NCBI GenBank assembly: GCA_027488495.1
Contig: JAIYBO010000207.1
Coordinates: 1-37,317, forward strand
From: Bacteroidota bacterium
GTDB lineage: Bacteria; Bacteroidota; Bacteroidia; NS11-12g; UBA955
Direction of reading: 5' to 3'
DNA: 37,317 bases
The notes under the pieces: generated by a model
Told to the model about the DNA's origin: nothing
Databases searched by the model: none
The model's input: only the letters and a program-made list of their open reading frames with translations
Made by a program: the position numbers and the translations under genes
Shown: piece by piece, positions 16,293-25,289 of the stretch
How the letters are laid out: every line of letters begins with the position of its first letter
How positions within the stretch are numbered: the first letter of the stretch is position 1

Positions 16293-17891
16293 ATGAAAAA
16301 CCCATCGCCCCTGTGGAATGCCAAAAATACCATCTATTTCCTGCTGCTCATATACGCAGCGATTGGACTATTCAATCTTGACCGATTGCCCATCGCTTGG
16401 AACGATGAAATTCAAAACTTAGACCCCGCCCTGGTTTGGCACAATACCGGATTCTATCGGTCACCTCTATGGCCCAATCCAGGAGCAGAACTCAAATTCC
16501 TTAGTTACCCGCCATTGCTCGAAGCGTGGCATTGCATCTGGCTCTACCTCGGCAAATCCCCCTTCATCGTTCGATTGCCTTTTTTGATTTTCCACCTCAT
16601 CACTGCAGTTCTACTGCATCGATTTGTACTTCAAATTCTCGCCGCCCCATCAACAACCAAACAACCGAGCAAGGCCTATTCCCAAAGCGTTATCCAATTC
16701 ATTGCCTTGCTCATCACCGCCCTTTTTCTGTTCGATAAATCCACTGGTGAAATTGCCCGAAGCCTTCGCGTAGAAACACCCATTCTGCTTCTATTAATGG
16801 CATTTACAACCACCGCATACAGGACCTTTTATCAACCCAATGCCTTAATCACCCTCCTTTTGGGATTGTCCCTCGGATCCTTGGCCATCGCACATTTATA
16901 TACTTGGCCCTTGGTTTTAATCGCCTTGTTGTTGAATTTCAACCATTTGGCCCAATTCAAAACAACCACAGCCTTGCGCCACGGATTCATGTTCCTTGCC
17001 AGCACATTGGTACCGATCACCATTTTTTGGCTCACAGTAAAACCAGAACTCCTTGATTTAAAAGCCCAGTTGTTCATGCAAGCTGAAGACCACAGCGGTG
17101 CATCCATAGGCGCCAACCTCTACGGTTTTTTTATCGGTAGATTTATTCCCTATACCCTCGAACAGCCCTACACTTTTTTCTTGCACCTATTGTATTGGGT
17201 TGCGGCATTGAGGCTGCTCCTTAAAAACCTTTTCGCGAAATCAAATCTTTGGAAAACCTCATTGATCCCCCTCCTTTACTTGGCTTTTGCAATCCCCACA
17301 GCCCTTTTCCTTACTCCTCAGCACCGGTATTACCCCGTTCAGCACTTACTGGGACTCTTGGTAATGGCGGCGTATTTACAAAACTTTACACCTAGCTTTG
17401 CTTGGAAACCAACAAAACGTTGGATCAAACCCGCGTTATCCATGATTTTTGTTGTTTCCCTCCTCACACCTTGGACCATCCGAAACACGGCCGCAATACT
17501 TCAACGCAACCAACGCAACCCACACACCGCCATTCAATTCCTCAACAAAAACCTCAACGCGATCCCCAGTGGTGATATTCTCGGTGAACCCATAGCCAAT
17601 TATTGGCTTGCACAATCCCCACACCCCAAAGATTGGCAATATGGCTTCGAGTTTTACCCCCAACACTTTCCATACAATGCCCAAAAACCGAGATACTTCG
17701 TCTCTCGCACCACACCCAAACAGCTCCCATTCTTGTTCCTCATCGATAGCCTCAACATCCCAACCCGCTTTGCCCAGTCGCAAAAACTCGGACATACTTA
17801 CAATGGACTTTATTTGTACCAAGTAAAATCTCTATCCGCTTGGAAACTGTTAACCAACCCAAGCACCCTAAAAATCACGAGCGGACATTAA
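16293..17891 (+). CDS. GT39/ArnT-like membrane glycosyltransferase
   Basis: This polytopic membrane protein of 532 aa has about ten predicted helices. The first luminal loop after helix 1 carries an acidic N-D-E (37-39, AWNDEIQNLD), the position of the catalytic acidic pair in GT-C enzymes of the PMT/ArnT family. Such enzymes transfer sugars from polyprenyl-phosphate donors to proteins or lipids on the outer face of the inner membrane. The C-terminal about 110 residues are soluble. Cotranscription with a polyprenyl diphosphate synthase fits use of a polyprenyl carrier, but substrate and acceptor are unknown. It converges on the T9SS plug gene with 20 nt between stops. Confidence 0.8.
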   Translation: MKNPSPLWNAKNTIYFLLLIYAAIGLFNLDRLPIAWNDEIQNLDPALVWHNTGFYRSPLWPNPGAELKFLSYPPLLEAWHCIWLYLGKSPFIVRLPFLIFHLITAVLLHRFVLQILAAPSTTKQPSKAYSQSVIQFIALLITALFLFDKSTGEIARSLRVETPILLLLMAFTTTAYRTFYQPNALITLLLGLSLGSLAIAHLYTWPLVLIALLLNFNHLAQFKTTTALRHGFMFLASTLVPITIFWLTVKPELLDLKAQLFMQAEDHSGASIGANLYGFFIGRFIPYTLEQPYTFFLHLLYWVAALRLLLKNLFAKSNLWKTSLIPLLYLAFAIPTALFLTPQHRYYPVQHLLGLLVMAAYLQNFTPSFAWKPTKRWIKPALSMIFVVSLLTPWTIRNTAAILQRNQRNPHTAIQFLNKNLNAIPSGDILGEPIANYWLAQSPHPKDWQYGFEFYPQHFPYNAQKPRYFVSRTTPKQLPFLFLIDSLNIPTRFAQSQKLGHTYNGLYLYQVKSLSAWKLLTNPSTLKITSGH

Positions 17892-17911
17892 GCAATCAAT
17901 GCCCAAACCCC

Positions 17912-19204
17912 TTACTTCAAGGAAGTGGAGTTTTTCAATCCGTAACCTATCAACTCATCATACCCCATACCCGGATTCTTGTGATAAATCAATACCATGT
18001 AGTTGTTCTCCGTTTCACTGTGTTGCCCTTCAAACATCGAAAAATCCAACAGGCCTGTTGATTCGTCCTTTACACCAAAAACATAATTGTAATACCCTTG
18101 TTTCAATGGCACAACCGCCTCATATGCCCTGGTATCTGCGTTGAAATACATCCGATGCGATTCCAATATACGCCAATCACTCAACTCGCCATACACATAT
18201 ACTGCCTCCTTCAATTCAGCATCGGCCTGAATCGAAAAATGCACAAAGCAATAATCACTCTCAAATGCTGTACCCGCAGGCATGGGCAAATCTTTGTTAT
18301 CGTACAAAACCCTACCATTGTAATCCGCCCAATTGAAATACCGCTCAAATCTCCGCGATTTGTCGTTCACCAAAATCACATGCTTCTGATTGGCAATGTT
18401 TAACCGCTGTCTTACACCTGCAGTAGAACTTCGAAAACTGCGAATATCAAAGAACCTATACTGATTCATTCCATCCACCTGATTTCCAAGCTGATGGTTA
18501 TACTGCAACTCATTCCCTACAATAAACATGGGTTTTAAGTCATCGATGCCAAACATCCACTCCCCATTGCGCAAAATCACCGCCTTCACATCCTGCATCG
18601 CATTGGGCATGAAGTAGGCATCGTTCTTCGTAAAATTGAAATTCACCTGTTGATGCGTGCTTCTGAGTTCTACCTGCTTGCTTTGCGATAACTCCATATT
18701 CACCGCGCCCTGGGATTGTAAAACCATCATTCTCCGCGATAAAACAATATCTGATTCATTGAAATTCCGATAAACAACCAACAAGTAATTGCCCGACAAC
18801 TTGGGCCGCGATTGCTCCCCAGGTACATCCACCGCATAATGCGTGTATTGCATCAAAGTGCCATTGCTGAAACTGGCATTCTCAATGTTGTCGTATCCCA
18901 TACCCTCCAATGTTTGCGTGCGCGACAATCCGCTCGGACGCCAATTTGCATCACAATGTATCATTGTAATCTGATAAAAATCACGCTCACTGCGAATTTG
19001 ATCGAATTCCAAAACCAACGCATCCTGTCCGCCCAAAGTCAAAATTGGAAACGCAAAACCACTGCTTTTTTGATAAAATCGAACCGTTCTAACATCTGAT
19101 TCGTAAATGGCATTGCTGTAACGCAAAGAACTGTCTGTATTTGCTTTCAGCAAGCACGTACAAGCCATAAATACAAAGCACAGCAAACCAATTTTTATTC
19201 TCAT
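17912..19204 (-). CDS. Type IX secretion system plug protein (DUF5103 family)
   Basis: This 430-aa exported protein has the DUF5103/T9SS plug pattern: FPILTLGGQDALVLEFDQIR, then MIHCDANWRPSGLSRTQTLE, then YTHYAVDVPGE and LSGNYLLVVYRNF. In the T9SS translocon the plug protein closes the periplasmic end of the SprA pore. A signal peptide covers about residues 1-21; FMAC (12-15) could be a lipobox, so lipoprotein or soluble export is open. The ATG is 5 nt after a perfect -7 box that lies in the 30-nt gap behind the upstream ABC-F gene, so it has its own promoter. Confidence 0.85.
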   Translation of the reverse strand: MRIKIGLLCFVFMACTCLLKANTDSSLRYSNAIYESDVRTVRFYQKSSGFAFPILTLGGQDALVLEFDQIRSERDFYQITMIHCDANWRPSGLSRTQTLEGMGYDNIENASFSNGTLMQYTHYAVDVPGEQSRPKLSGNYLLVVYRNFNESDIVLSRRMMVLQSQGAVNMELSQSKQVELRSTHQQVNFNFTKNDAYFMPNAMQDVKAVILRNGEWMFGIDDLKPMFIVGNELQYNHQLGNQVDGMNQYRFFDIRSFRSSTAGVRQRLNIANQKHVILVNDKSRRFERYFNWADYNGRVLYDNKDLPMPAGTAFESDYCFVHFSIQADAELKEAVYVYGELSDWRILESHRMYFNADTRAYEAVVPLKQGYYNYVFGVKDESTGLLDFSMFEGQHSETENNYMVLIYHKNPGMGYDELIGYGLKNSTSLK

Positions 19205-19209
19205 CGAAA

Positions 19210-19217
19210 CAAACTTA
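19210..19217 (-). promoter_or_regulatory. -7 box (TAAGTTTG) for the T9SS plug gene
   Basis: The minus strand reads TAAGTTTG, a perfect TAnnTTTG match 5 nt before the ATG at 19204. Confidence 0.5.
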
Positions 19218-19234
19218 ACAAATTCGGGGCCAAA

Positions 19235-21202
19235 TCACGAATCTTGCATCATCATCCATTCCTCAAACAACTGTTCATAAGCCGCTTTCGCCATGGCATG
19301 TGCCGCATTCACTGACTCATAGGATTCTGTAATTCTCGCCACCTTTTCAAAAGAACTTGCCACCTCCGGCGAATGCAACTGAACTTCAAGTGCCGTTTTT
19401 TCCTCCGCCAATGCGTTCATTTCCTGCTCCTTCACATTCATGGCATCCTCCACCTTTTTGATCTCGTTTTTACTGTACGATTTACTACTGGTATGAACAG
19501 CAGCTACAGCGCCAACTGATGCACTGGGCTTATTCGCAGTTACCGCCGCCGCAGAAGCCGATTTCTTTTTGCCATCATCGAGCTTGGCCAAACGCATATC
19601 CTCCGCCACACGCTGTGAATTCCATTCGTTATATTCCTCAAATGTGCCCGGATATTCTTTCAAATAGCCGTCTTCAATCCACCAAATTTTATTGGCAACC
19701 TTACTAATGAAAGTTCTGTCATGCGACACAAACAAGCAACTGCCCGCATAGTCTATCAATGATTCTGCCAACACCGCTGTACTAAACATATCCAAGTGGT
19801 TCGTGGGCTCATCCAACAGCAAAAAATTGGATTGGGTGATCAGTGTTTTGGCCAAAGCCAACCTCGATTTTTCACCACCACTCAATACCTTAACCTTCTT
19901 AAATACCTCATCGCCTGTGAACAAGAAACAACCCAATACCGTCCTCAATTCCCAATCAGTATATTCGGCACTCACGGTAGCCAATTCGCTCAACAAATCA
20001 TTCTTCAAATTCAAAGCCTCCAATTGATGCTGGGCAAAAAAGGCGGATTCCACATTCCAGCCTTGCTCAATGATACCTCCAGCAGGCTCGGATCCATGCA
20101 CCATCCTCAATACCGTTGATTTCCCCTTTCCGTTTGCACCCACCAAGGCAATTTTATCGCCCCGCAAAATTTGCGCCTGCGAAGTTTTTAATATTTCTAA
20201 ATCACCATACGATTTGGTCACATCCTTCAAATCCGCAATCACCTTCCCCGGGGTTACCCGAATGTTAAACCGAATATCGAAATCTTTACGCTCATCCTGT
20301 CTAACCTCAATCTTCTCAATTTTATCCAGCATTTTCACCCTACTCTGCACAGCAGTGGCCTTGCTCGCCTTGGCTCTAAATCTGGAAATAAACTTCATCT
20401 GCTGACGGATATAGTCCTGCTGATTTTCGTATTTCCGCATCATCAAAGCATCCCTTTCCTCCTTCTGTTCCAAAAACTCGTTGTAATTGCCCTTGTAATG
20501 AAAAACCTGCTGGTGCGCTACCTCGGCAATGCGATTCACCGTTCTATCCAAGAAGTACGGATCGTGAGATACTATCACATAAGTCCCTTCATAATTGGCC
20601 AAATAATCCTCCAACCACTGAATCGTGGGTAAGTCCAAGTGGTTCGTGGGCTCATCCAACAACAACAAATCAGGGGCCTGTAATAGCAATTTCCCCAACA
20701 TCGCGCGCATACGCCATCCACCAGAAAACTCCCTCAAAGGACGGTCCAAACTGCTCGTGGGGAATCCCAAACCTTCCAAAATTTTATCGCCTTCAGCATG
20801 CCATTCATAGCCACCCAATGCGCCAAAACGCTCCTGGGCATCCGCCAAACGCTGCATGGTAACATCGTCATACTCAATCTCGATTTTTTGAATCAATCGA
20901 TCAATTTCTGATTCCAAATGCACCAAATCTTCCCTGCCACCCAAAACCACGTCGCGAACACAATCGCCAACATCCATACTCAACAAATCCTGATTCAAAA
21001 ACCCAATTCTCAAATCAGATGGTTTAGACAATGTTCCCTCACGCAATTCGTAATCGCCAGAAATCAATCGCAGTAAGGTAGATTTACCCGTACCATTCAA
21101 ACCCACCAACCCAATTTTTTCACTGGGCTTGATGTGCCAAGAGGCATTCTTAAACAGGTATCTACCGGCAAATTCAAAAGAAAAATCATTCAGTGCTAGC
21201 AC
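19235..21202 (-). CDS. ABC-F family ATPase (ribosome-associated type)
   Basis: This soluble tandem-ABC protein has two ATPase halves and no membrane segment. Half 1 has GLNGTGKS, the signature FSGGWRMRAML and LLLLDEPTNHLD; half 2 has GANGKGKS, LSGGEKSRLALAKTL and LLLDEPTNHLD. A charged arm/linker (about 235-320) and a C-terminal coiled coil (about 570-655) are present. ABC-F proteins act on the ribosome E site, but which member this is cannot be told. I chose GTG at 21202 (655 aa, reading MLALNDFSF) over ATG at 21220 because a perfect -7 box lies inside the longer version, 4 nt before the GTG, and the shorter N-terminus fits the family better. Confidence 0.92.
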   Translation of the reverse strand: MLALNDFSFEFAGRYLFKNASWHIKPSEKIGLVGLNGTGKSTLLRLISGDYELREGTLSKPSDLRIGFLNQDLLSMDVGDCVRDVVLGGREDLVHLESEIDRLIQKIEIEYDDVTMQRLADAQERFGALGGYEWHAEGDKILEGLGFPTSSLDRPLREFSGGWRMRAMLGKLLLQAPDLLLLDEPTNHLDLPTIQWLEDYLANYEGTYVIVSHDPYFLDRTVNRIAEVAHQQVFHYKGNYNEFLEQKEERDALMMRKYENQQDYIRQQMKFISRFRAKASKATAVQSRVKMLDKIEKIEVRQDERKDFDIRFNIRVTPGKVIADLKDVTKSYGDLEILKTSQAQILRGDKIALVGANGKGKSTVLRMVHGSEPAGGIIEQGWNVESAFFAQHQLEALNLKNDLLSELATVSAEYTDWELRTVLGCFLFTGDEVFKKVKVLSGGEKSRLALAKTLITQSNFLLLDEPTNHLDMFSTAVLAESLIDYAGSCLFVSHDRTFISKVANKIWWIEDGYLKEYPGTFEEYNEWNSQRVAEDMRLAKLDDGKKKSASAAAVTANKPSASVGAVAAVHTSSKSYSKNEIKKVEDAMNVKEQEMNALAEEKTALEVQLHSPEVASSFEKVARITESYESVNAAHAMAKAAYEQLFEEWMMMQDS

Positions 21203-21206
21203 CTTG

Positions 21207-21214
21207 CAAAGGTA
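21207..21214 (-). promoter_or_regulatory. -7 box (TACCTTTG) that sets the ABC-F start
   Basis: The minus strand reads TACCTTTG, a perfect -7 match 4 nt before the GTG at 21202 and downstream of the alternative ATG at 21220. Transcription from this box could not include that ATG. Confidence 0.5.
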
Positions 21215-21267
21215 GGCCATCAACCACCATTCAGCCTAATCAAAATCAGCCCAAATTCAAGCGCAAA

Positions 21268-21756
21268 TCAGTACTTTTTCAACATCACAAAGTCGTTCAT
21301 AAAATACCCATCGCCAATGTCGAAATCCGCCACACACTCAATCACAAAACCCATTTTAAAATAAAAGTTGATCGCCTTGAAATTCTGACGGTTGACCTGC
21401 AATCGCAACTCCCGCAAACCCGGCATTTCCGATGTCAATTCATTCAGTATCCAAGCGCCAAATCCCCCCCGCTGATTCACTGTTTTTACGTACAATTTGT
21501 TAAGGAAAAAACACCCATCCGCCTTTTTTTCAATGGCCACAAAACCCATAGCATTGTCACCATCCATCACACAATAAAACCGCTGCCCAGCTTCCATCTG
21601 TGACTCCATAGACGCCGTTGAATAAAATCGCCCCAACATATAATCCACTTGAGACTGTCCGATGATTTCAACGTAATGATCATGCCAAATTTCATCCGCC
21701 AAACGCTGTATCTCGGAAATTTTCTCCCGGCTGGCCAATACTAACTGTAAATTCAC
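21268..21756 (-). CDS. GNAT-family N-acetyltransferase
   Basis: The protein has a GNAT fold: MGFVAIEKKADGCFFLNKLYV (strands 4-5), the acetyl-CoA loop QRGGFGAWILNEL (a variant of Q/RxxGxG/A), and LRLQVNRQNFKAINFYFKMG before the final strands. The substrate (small molecule, peptide or protein) is unknown. The frame could open at a TTG at 21798, overlapping the divergent ABC gene, but GTG at 21756 (162 aa) avoids the overlap and starts where family similarity begins. It lies 65 nt upstream of the ABC-F start on the same strand. Confidence 0.82.
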   Translation of the reverse strand: MNLQLVLASREKISEIQRLADEIWHDHYVEIIGQSQVDYMLGRFYSTASMESQMEAGQRFYCVMDGDNAMGFVAIEKKADGCFFLNKLYVKTVNQRGGFGAWILNELTSEMPGLRELRLQVNRQNFKAINFYFKMGFVIECVADFDIGDGYFMNDFVMLKKY

Positions 21757-21769
21757 CCCCCGAAATTCG

Positions 21770-21777
21770 CATTTTTG
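21770..21777 (+). promoter_or_regulatory. Probable -7 box (CATTTTTG) for the ABC ATPase-trmN6 operon
   Basis: CATTTTTG (one mismatch to TAnnTTTG) ends 12 nt before the ATG at 21790. The same 8-mer precedes the Gfo/Idh gene by 9 nt. Confidence 0.35.
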
Positions 21778-21789
21778 TATCAGTAAATC

Positions 21790-22500
21790 ATGCTTCAACT
21801 CCAGAACCTTTCCACCGGCTTCGCAAAAAAGTCTGTAACACTACACCAAAACATCTCAATGCGTGTGGATGCCGGCAACCTCGTTCTGCTCCTTGGCCCC
21901 AATGGCATTGGCAAATCCGTCTTACTCAAAACCGTCGCTGGCCTGCAAGCTCCCCTGTCTGGTGAAGTCAGCGTAAATCAAATCAACATCCACCAAACCA
22001 CCCCAGAAATACGGGCCTCTCTCTCCAGCATACTCCTTGCAACACCCCCCGCCATCGAACAAATGAAAGTGAGTGAAATGGTGCTTTCGGGGCGACAAAG
22101 ATTTATAACAGGCTGGAAAAACCCGGCCCAAAGCGATTTAGCCGCCGTGGAAAATGCAATGCACAAAACCGGCATCCACGACCTAAAAAATGCATCCTTC
22201 GGCGCACTCAGCGATGGCGTAAAACAAAAAGTCATGCTCGCTAGATGCCTCGCCCAAGACAGTCAACTCATCCTACTCGATGAACCCCTCGCCTTTCTAG
22301 ATTACCCCTCGAGAATCAATTTCCTGCAACTGCTTTCTCACCTAACCAAAACAGAAGCCAAAACCATTATTTATAGCAGTCACGACTTACAACTATCTAT
22401 CAATCATTGCGATCACATCATTGCACTCACGCAAAACCAATGTGATTTTTATCAAAATCCAAAAGAACTGATCCTCACCGATATCTTTCCTGTCCAATGA
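21790..22500 (+). CDS. Orphan ABC transporter ATP-binding protein (FecE/HmuV-like)
   Basis: The 236-aa single ATPase has Walker A GPNGIGKS (about 37-44), the signature LSDGVKQKVMLARCLAQ, Walker B LILLDEPLAFLD and the switch His in SSHD. The D in the signature (LSDG instead of LSGG) and the overall spacing resemble ATPases of iron-siderophore, heme or B12 importers. No permease or binding-protein gene is nearby, so it is an orphan here. Its last codons overlap the methyltransferase start by 4 nt, so the two are translationally coupled. Confidence 0.87.
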   Translation: MLQLQNLSTGFAKKSVTLHQNISMRVDAGNLVLLLGPNGIGKSVLLKTVAGLQAPLSGEVSVNQINIHQTTPEIRASLSSILLATPPAIEQMKVSEMVLSGRQRFITGWKNPAQSDLAAVENAMHKTGIHDLKNASFGALSDGVKQKVMLARCLAQDSQLILLDEPLAFLDYPSRINFLQLLSHLTKTEAKTIIYSSHDLQLSINHCDHIIALTQNQCDFYQNPKELILTDIFPVQ

Positions 22501-23237
22501 ACAAACCGCGACAGCCCTTCGCGATGAAGCAGTTCAGCATCGCACAAAATGATGTAGCACTTCCTGTAACTTCCGATGCTTGTTTATTCGGTTCGATGAT
22601 TCAATTGCCCAAGAACGCCCATGTGCTCGATATCGGCACTGGCACCGGTTTGCTTTGCTTCATGCTCGCCCAAAAACACCCCGATGCGACCTTCACAGGC
22701 ATCGACATACATCCCGGATCCATCCAACAAGCCATCGAAAACAACCACAACAACCCCTTCAAGAACCAAATAGAATTTCAAATCGGCGATGTACAATTGT
22801 GGGAACCCACAACACCCATTCACGCCATCGTTTGCAACCCGCCTTTCTTCGAAAATCACCTGCCATCCCAAAATACCACTAGGCGATTGGCCCGACATTC
22901 CAATGAACTTACACTCCCCAATTTGCTCAAACATTGCAACCGTTTGCTCCATCCCAACGGGGAACTATTCCTACTATACCCCAGCCAAAACATCAACCAA
23001 ACCCAAAAAACTTTTTCCGACAATCACCTCCAAATTCAGGAAATTACGTTCATACAAGCCACCGAAAATAAACCACCACATCTAGCCATTTTCCACGCTG
23101 TAAAAACACCAATCAACATAGAAAATGCAGAGGAATCACCCAAGCTGATCACCAAAAATGTAATCCATTATCAAACCAACGGACAGCTAACCCTGGACGC
23201 AACGCATTACTTACAAGAGTTTTACACGCGTTTGTAA
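22497..23237 (+). CDS. trmN6: tRNA1(Val) (adenine(37)-N6)-methyltransferase family protein
   Basis: This SAM-dependent methyltransferase of 246 aa has the SAM loop DIGTGTG (45-51) and the catalytic amino-methyltransferase motif NPPF (114-117). The N-terminal FSIAQNDVALPVTSDACLFG segment and the later ARHSNELTLPNLL are hallmarks of the YfiC/TrmN6 family, which makes m6A37 in tRNA-Val. Function is assigned from the family. It is coupled by a 4-nt overlap to the orphan ABC ATPase and is followed by a PspC gene 46 nt later. Confidence 0.87.
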   Translation: MNKPRQPFAMKQFSIAQNDVALPVTSDACLFGSMIQLPKNAHVLDIGTGTGLLCFMLAQKHPDATFTGIDIHPGSIQQAIENNHNNPFKNQIEFQIGDVQLWEPTTPIHAIVCNPPFFENHLPSQNTTRRLARHSNELTLPNLLKHCNRLLHPNGELFLLYPSQNINQTQKTFSDNHLQIQEITFIQATENKPPHLAIFHAVKTPINIENAEESPKLITKNVIHYQTNGQLTLDATHYLQEFYTRL

Positions 23238-23268
23238 CAAACAAAGTAAAAGTATCATTGTTCCTATC

Positions 23269-23276
23269 TATATTTG
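23269..23276 (+). promoter_or_regulatory. -7 box (TATATTTG) for the PspC gene
   Basis: TATATTTG is a perfect -7 match 7 nt before the ATG at 23284. Confidence 0.5.
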
Positions 23277-23283
23277 ATCTCAC

Positions 23284-23502
23284 ATGAAATTCATCAAATA
23301 CGCATTGGAAAAATCCCTATTCGGCGTTTGCAGTCAACTCGGCGAATGGATGGGAATTTCCGTAAAAAGCGTGCGCATGTCTTTCGTTTATGCCAGCTTT
23401 TTTACTCTGGGTTCGCCCATCATCATATACTTGGTAGCAGCGTTTTGGATGAACGTGAAAAACTATAGCCAAGAAAGACGTACCCGAATCTGGGATCTTT
23501 AA
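23284..23502 (+). CDS. Small PspC-domain membrane protein
   Basis: At 72 aa this is a minimal PspC protein: FGVCSQLGEWMGISVKSVRM is the conserved domain start and one hydrophobic segment follows (about 33-56, FVYASFFTLGSPIIIYLVAA), then a short basic tail. PspC proteins are linked to envelope stress, but small single-domain copies are common in Bacteroidota and their function is not established. It has its own -7 box 7 nt upstream and ends 42 nt before the convergent DUF6029 gene. Confidence 0.85.
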   Translation: MKFIKYALEKSLFGVCSQLGEWMGISVKSVRMSFVYASFFTLGSPIIIYLVAAFWMNVKNYSQERRTRIWDL

Positions 23503-23544
23503 TTCATCCTCCTTACAAAAAAGGAAATACTTGTCGCGATTGCT

Positions 23545-25245
23545 TTAAAAATTGCTACTCACAGTGAATCGAATGCCACTGAAAGCAGGCTCCTCCCTAC
23601 AAATACCGCCCGAACAGTTCACCCCCTGTTGTTGCTTCAAATAAGCCAGCGTGAACACAGTGTTCTTCTCCGTATACCCAATAAATACTGTGGGATAATG
23701 CAACACTTTATCGGCAATGATCATGCGCTCATATCGGTGTGGAATCACATTCACCATATCGCCCACAGCAATACTCAACTGTTTGGTTGCCCAATATTCA
23801 ACCATCAAATTGGCGAATGAACCTTGATCGTTTTTCGTGCTTAAATACTGCCATTCCACCCTCAAACTCTTGCCATGTTCCATGGTGTGTAGCCACTCAC
23901 CAAAAGGCGTGAAAGTTTTCACGGGCACATACTCCGGTTCATCTTCGTAACGCGTTTGATTGTAATGAATCTGCTGTATACCCAATTTCAATTTATCGTG
24001 TTTACCCAATTTCTGAACCACCTCCAAATAATTCTCACTAAACAACTTCTCAGCCTCCATAACGCCAGTAACGGCATTCAACTTGCCATTGCTCGCCAAG
24101 GTTTGCACATAACTCGCATTAAAGAAAATCTGCGTTCCCTTGCGCGGTTTAAATTCCACTTCTCCCTGAATACCGTCTTCACCCAATTCTTGACCCGGTG
24201 CGTTGTATCGACTCAATAAACGATACGTATTCTGACGGGTCATTGAAGGCAAATAACTCACCAAACCATTCAACAAAGCCTCCGTAGGCGCCGTGCGAAA
24301 AGCAAAATTATCTACGTGTCTCGCCTGCAAATTCAAACCAATCGATGCCTTTTGCTTGCCCAACTTCCAACCGCCCTTACCCCAACTCAACGAAGTATAC
24401 AAAACATTGCCACCCGCAAGCTTAAAGCGATCGTTCATCCCCAAAATGGCTTCAGGCGTCTTCACATTGCCCTCCACATTCCAACTAAAATTTCCAATGT
24501 TATAGCCGAAATACGCATTAAACCCATACATGTTGTATTTGGGGTAAAATCGATCCGCTAAATCATAAGTATTGATGGTTCCTACCAAACGGTCCATCGT
24601 CTCGCGGTCCAAACTCCGATTGATGGCCGATGCACCCACGCTCAAATCCCCATACTTGCTCATCTTACCCACCGGAATGCCTCCCTCTATATTCAAACCA
24701 CTGATCACCTGCTTGGCAAATCCAAAACGATTTTTGATGTTACCCTTCTGATTGCCCGCAAATCCCTTGATCGCCCACTTGTCGTTGATGTTGTATTTCA
24801 AGCGCATGCCCTGAATTGCATAGTCAATCCCAATCTGCCTCTGCTCATAACTCCTAAACAAAACCCCCGTCCCAAATTGATCATAAAAAGACCCCATCGT
24901 GATGTCCAATTTATCAATCGATTTACTCACCTGCCAAAAGCCAATGCCGTGATCGGTGTAGGCATCCTGGGGATCCAATAAAGGCGAATTGTTGAACGCA
25001 TCGTATCGAACAATGAAAGAATAACCCTTCATCCGATACTGCATAAACAACCACGCATCCGCGCTGGCCGTGTTCTCTTTATATACCTTGGTATTCGCTC
25101 CGATGCTGTCGTCACGCAAATACTTCTGATAGTTCATCAGCAAATTACCAGAAAATTGTCCTTTGTCAGAATCCTTGGTTTGGCCCGAAACCATACCCGC
25201 TGTAGCCACAAAGGCAAGCAAAATCAAGGTGTTGAAATGTCTCAT
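23545..25245 (-). CDS. DUF6029-like outer-membrane beta-barrel protein
   Basis: This 566-aa exported protein has a signal peptide (about 1-21, cleaving before QTKD) followed by alternating strand patterns throughout (for example GLNLQARHVDNFAF and FNASYVQTLASN). The last residue is phenylalanine (FTVSSNF), typical for BAM-inserted outer-membrane barrels. The sequence resembles the DUF6029 family of Bacteroidota; its function is unknown. A two-cysteine loop (NCSGGICREEP) lies near the C-terminus. It is divergent from miaB across 44 nt, with a weak TTTCTTTG box 6 nt upstream. Confidence 0.75.
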   Translation of the reverse strand: MRHFNTLILLAFVATAGMVSGQTKDSDKGQFSGNLLMNYQKYLRDDSIGANTKVYKENTASADAWLFMQYRMKGYSFIVRYDAFNNSPLLDPQDAYTDHGIGFWQVSKSIDKLDITMGSFYDQFGTGVLFRSYEQRQIGIDYAIQGMRLKYNINDKWAIKGFAGNQKGNIKNRFGFAKQVISGLNIEGGIPVGKMSKYGDLSVGASAINRSLDRETMDRLVGTINTYDLADRFYPKYNMYGFNAYFGYNIGNFSWNVEGNVKTPEAILGMNDRFKLAGGNVLYTSLSWGKGGWKLGKQKASIGLNLQARHVDNFAFRTAPTEALLNGLVSYLPSMTRQNTYRLLSRYNAPGQELGEDGIQGEVEFKPRKGTQIFFNASYVQTLASNGKLNAVTGVMEAEKLFSENYLEVVQKLGKHDKLKLGIQQIHYNQTRYEDEPEYVPVKTFTPFGEWLHTMEHGKSLRVEWQYLSTKNDQGSFANLMVEYWATKQLSIAVGDMVNVIPHRYERMIIADKVLHYPTVFIGYTEKNTVFTLAYLKQQQGVNCSGGICREEPAFSGIRFTVSSNF

Positions 25246-25271
25246 TCACTGCAAAGAAACAAAAAAGCCCG

Positions 25272-25279
25272 TATTTTTG
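25272..25279 (+). promoter_or_regulatory. -7 box (TATTTTTG) for miaB
   Basis: TATTTTTG is a perfect -7 match 10 nt before the miaB ATG. Confidence 0.5.
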
Positions 25280-25289
25280 TAGTTCCAAT

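Noticed and set aside
23503..23544. TCCTT/AAGGA repeat between pspC and the DUF6029 gene as a terminator
   Set aside because: The stem is only 5 bp and no T-tract follows on either strand.
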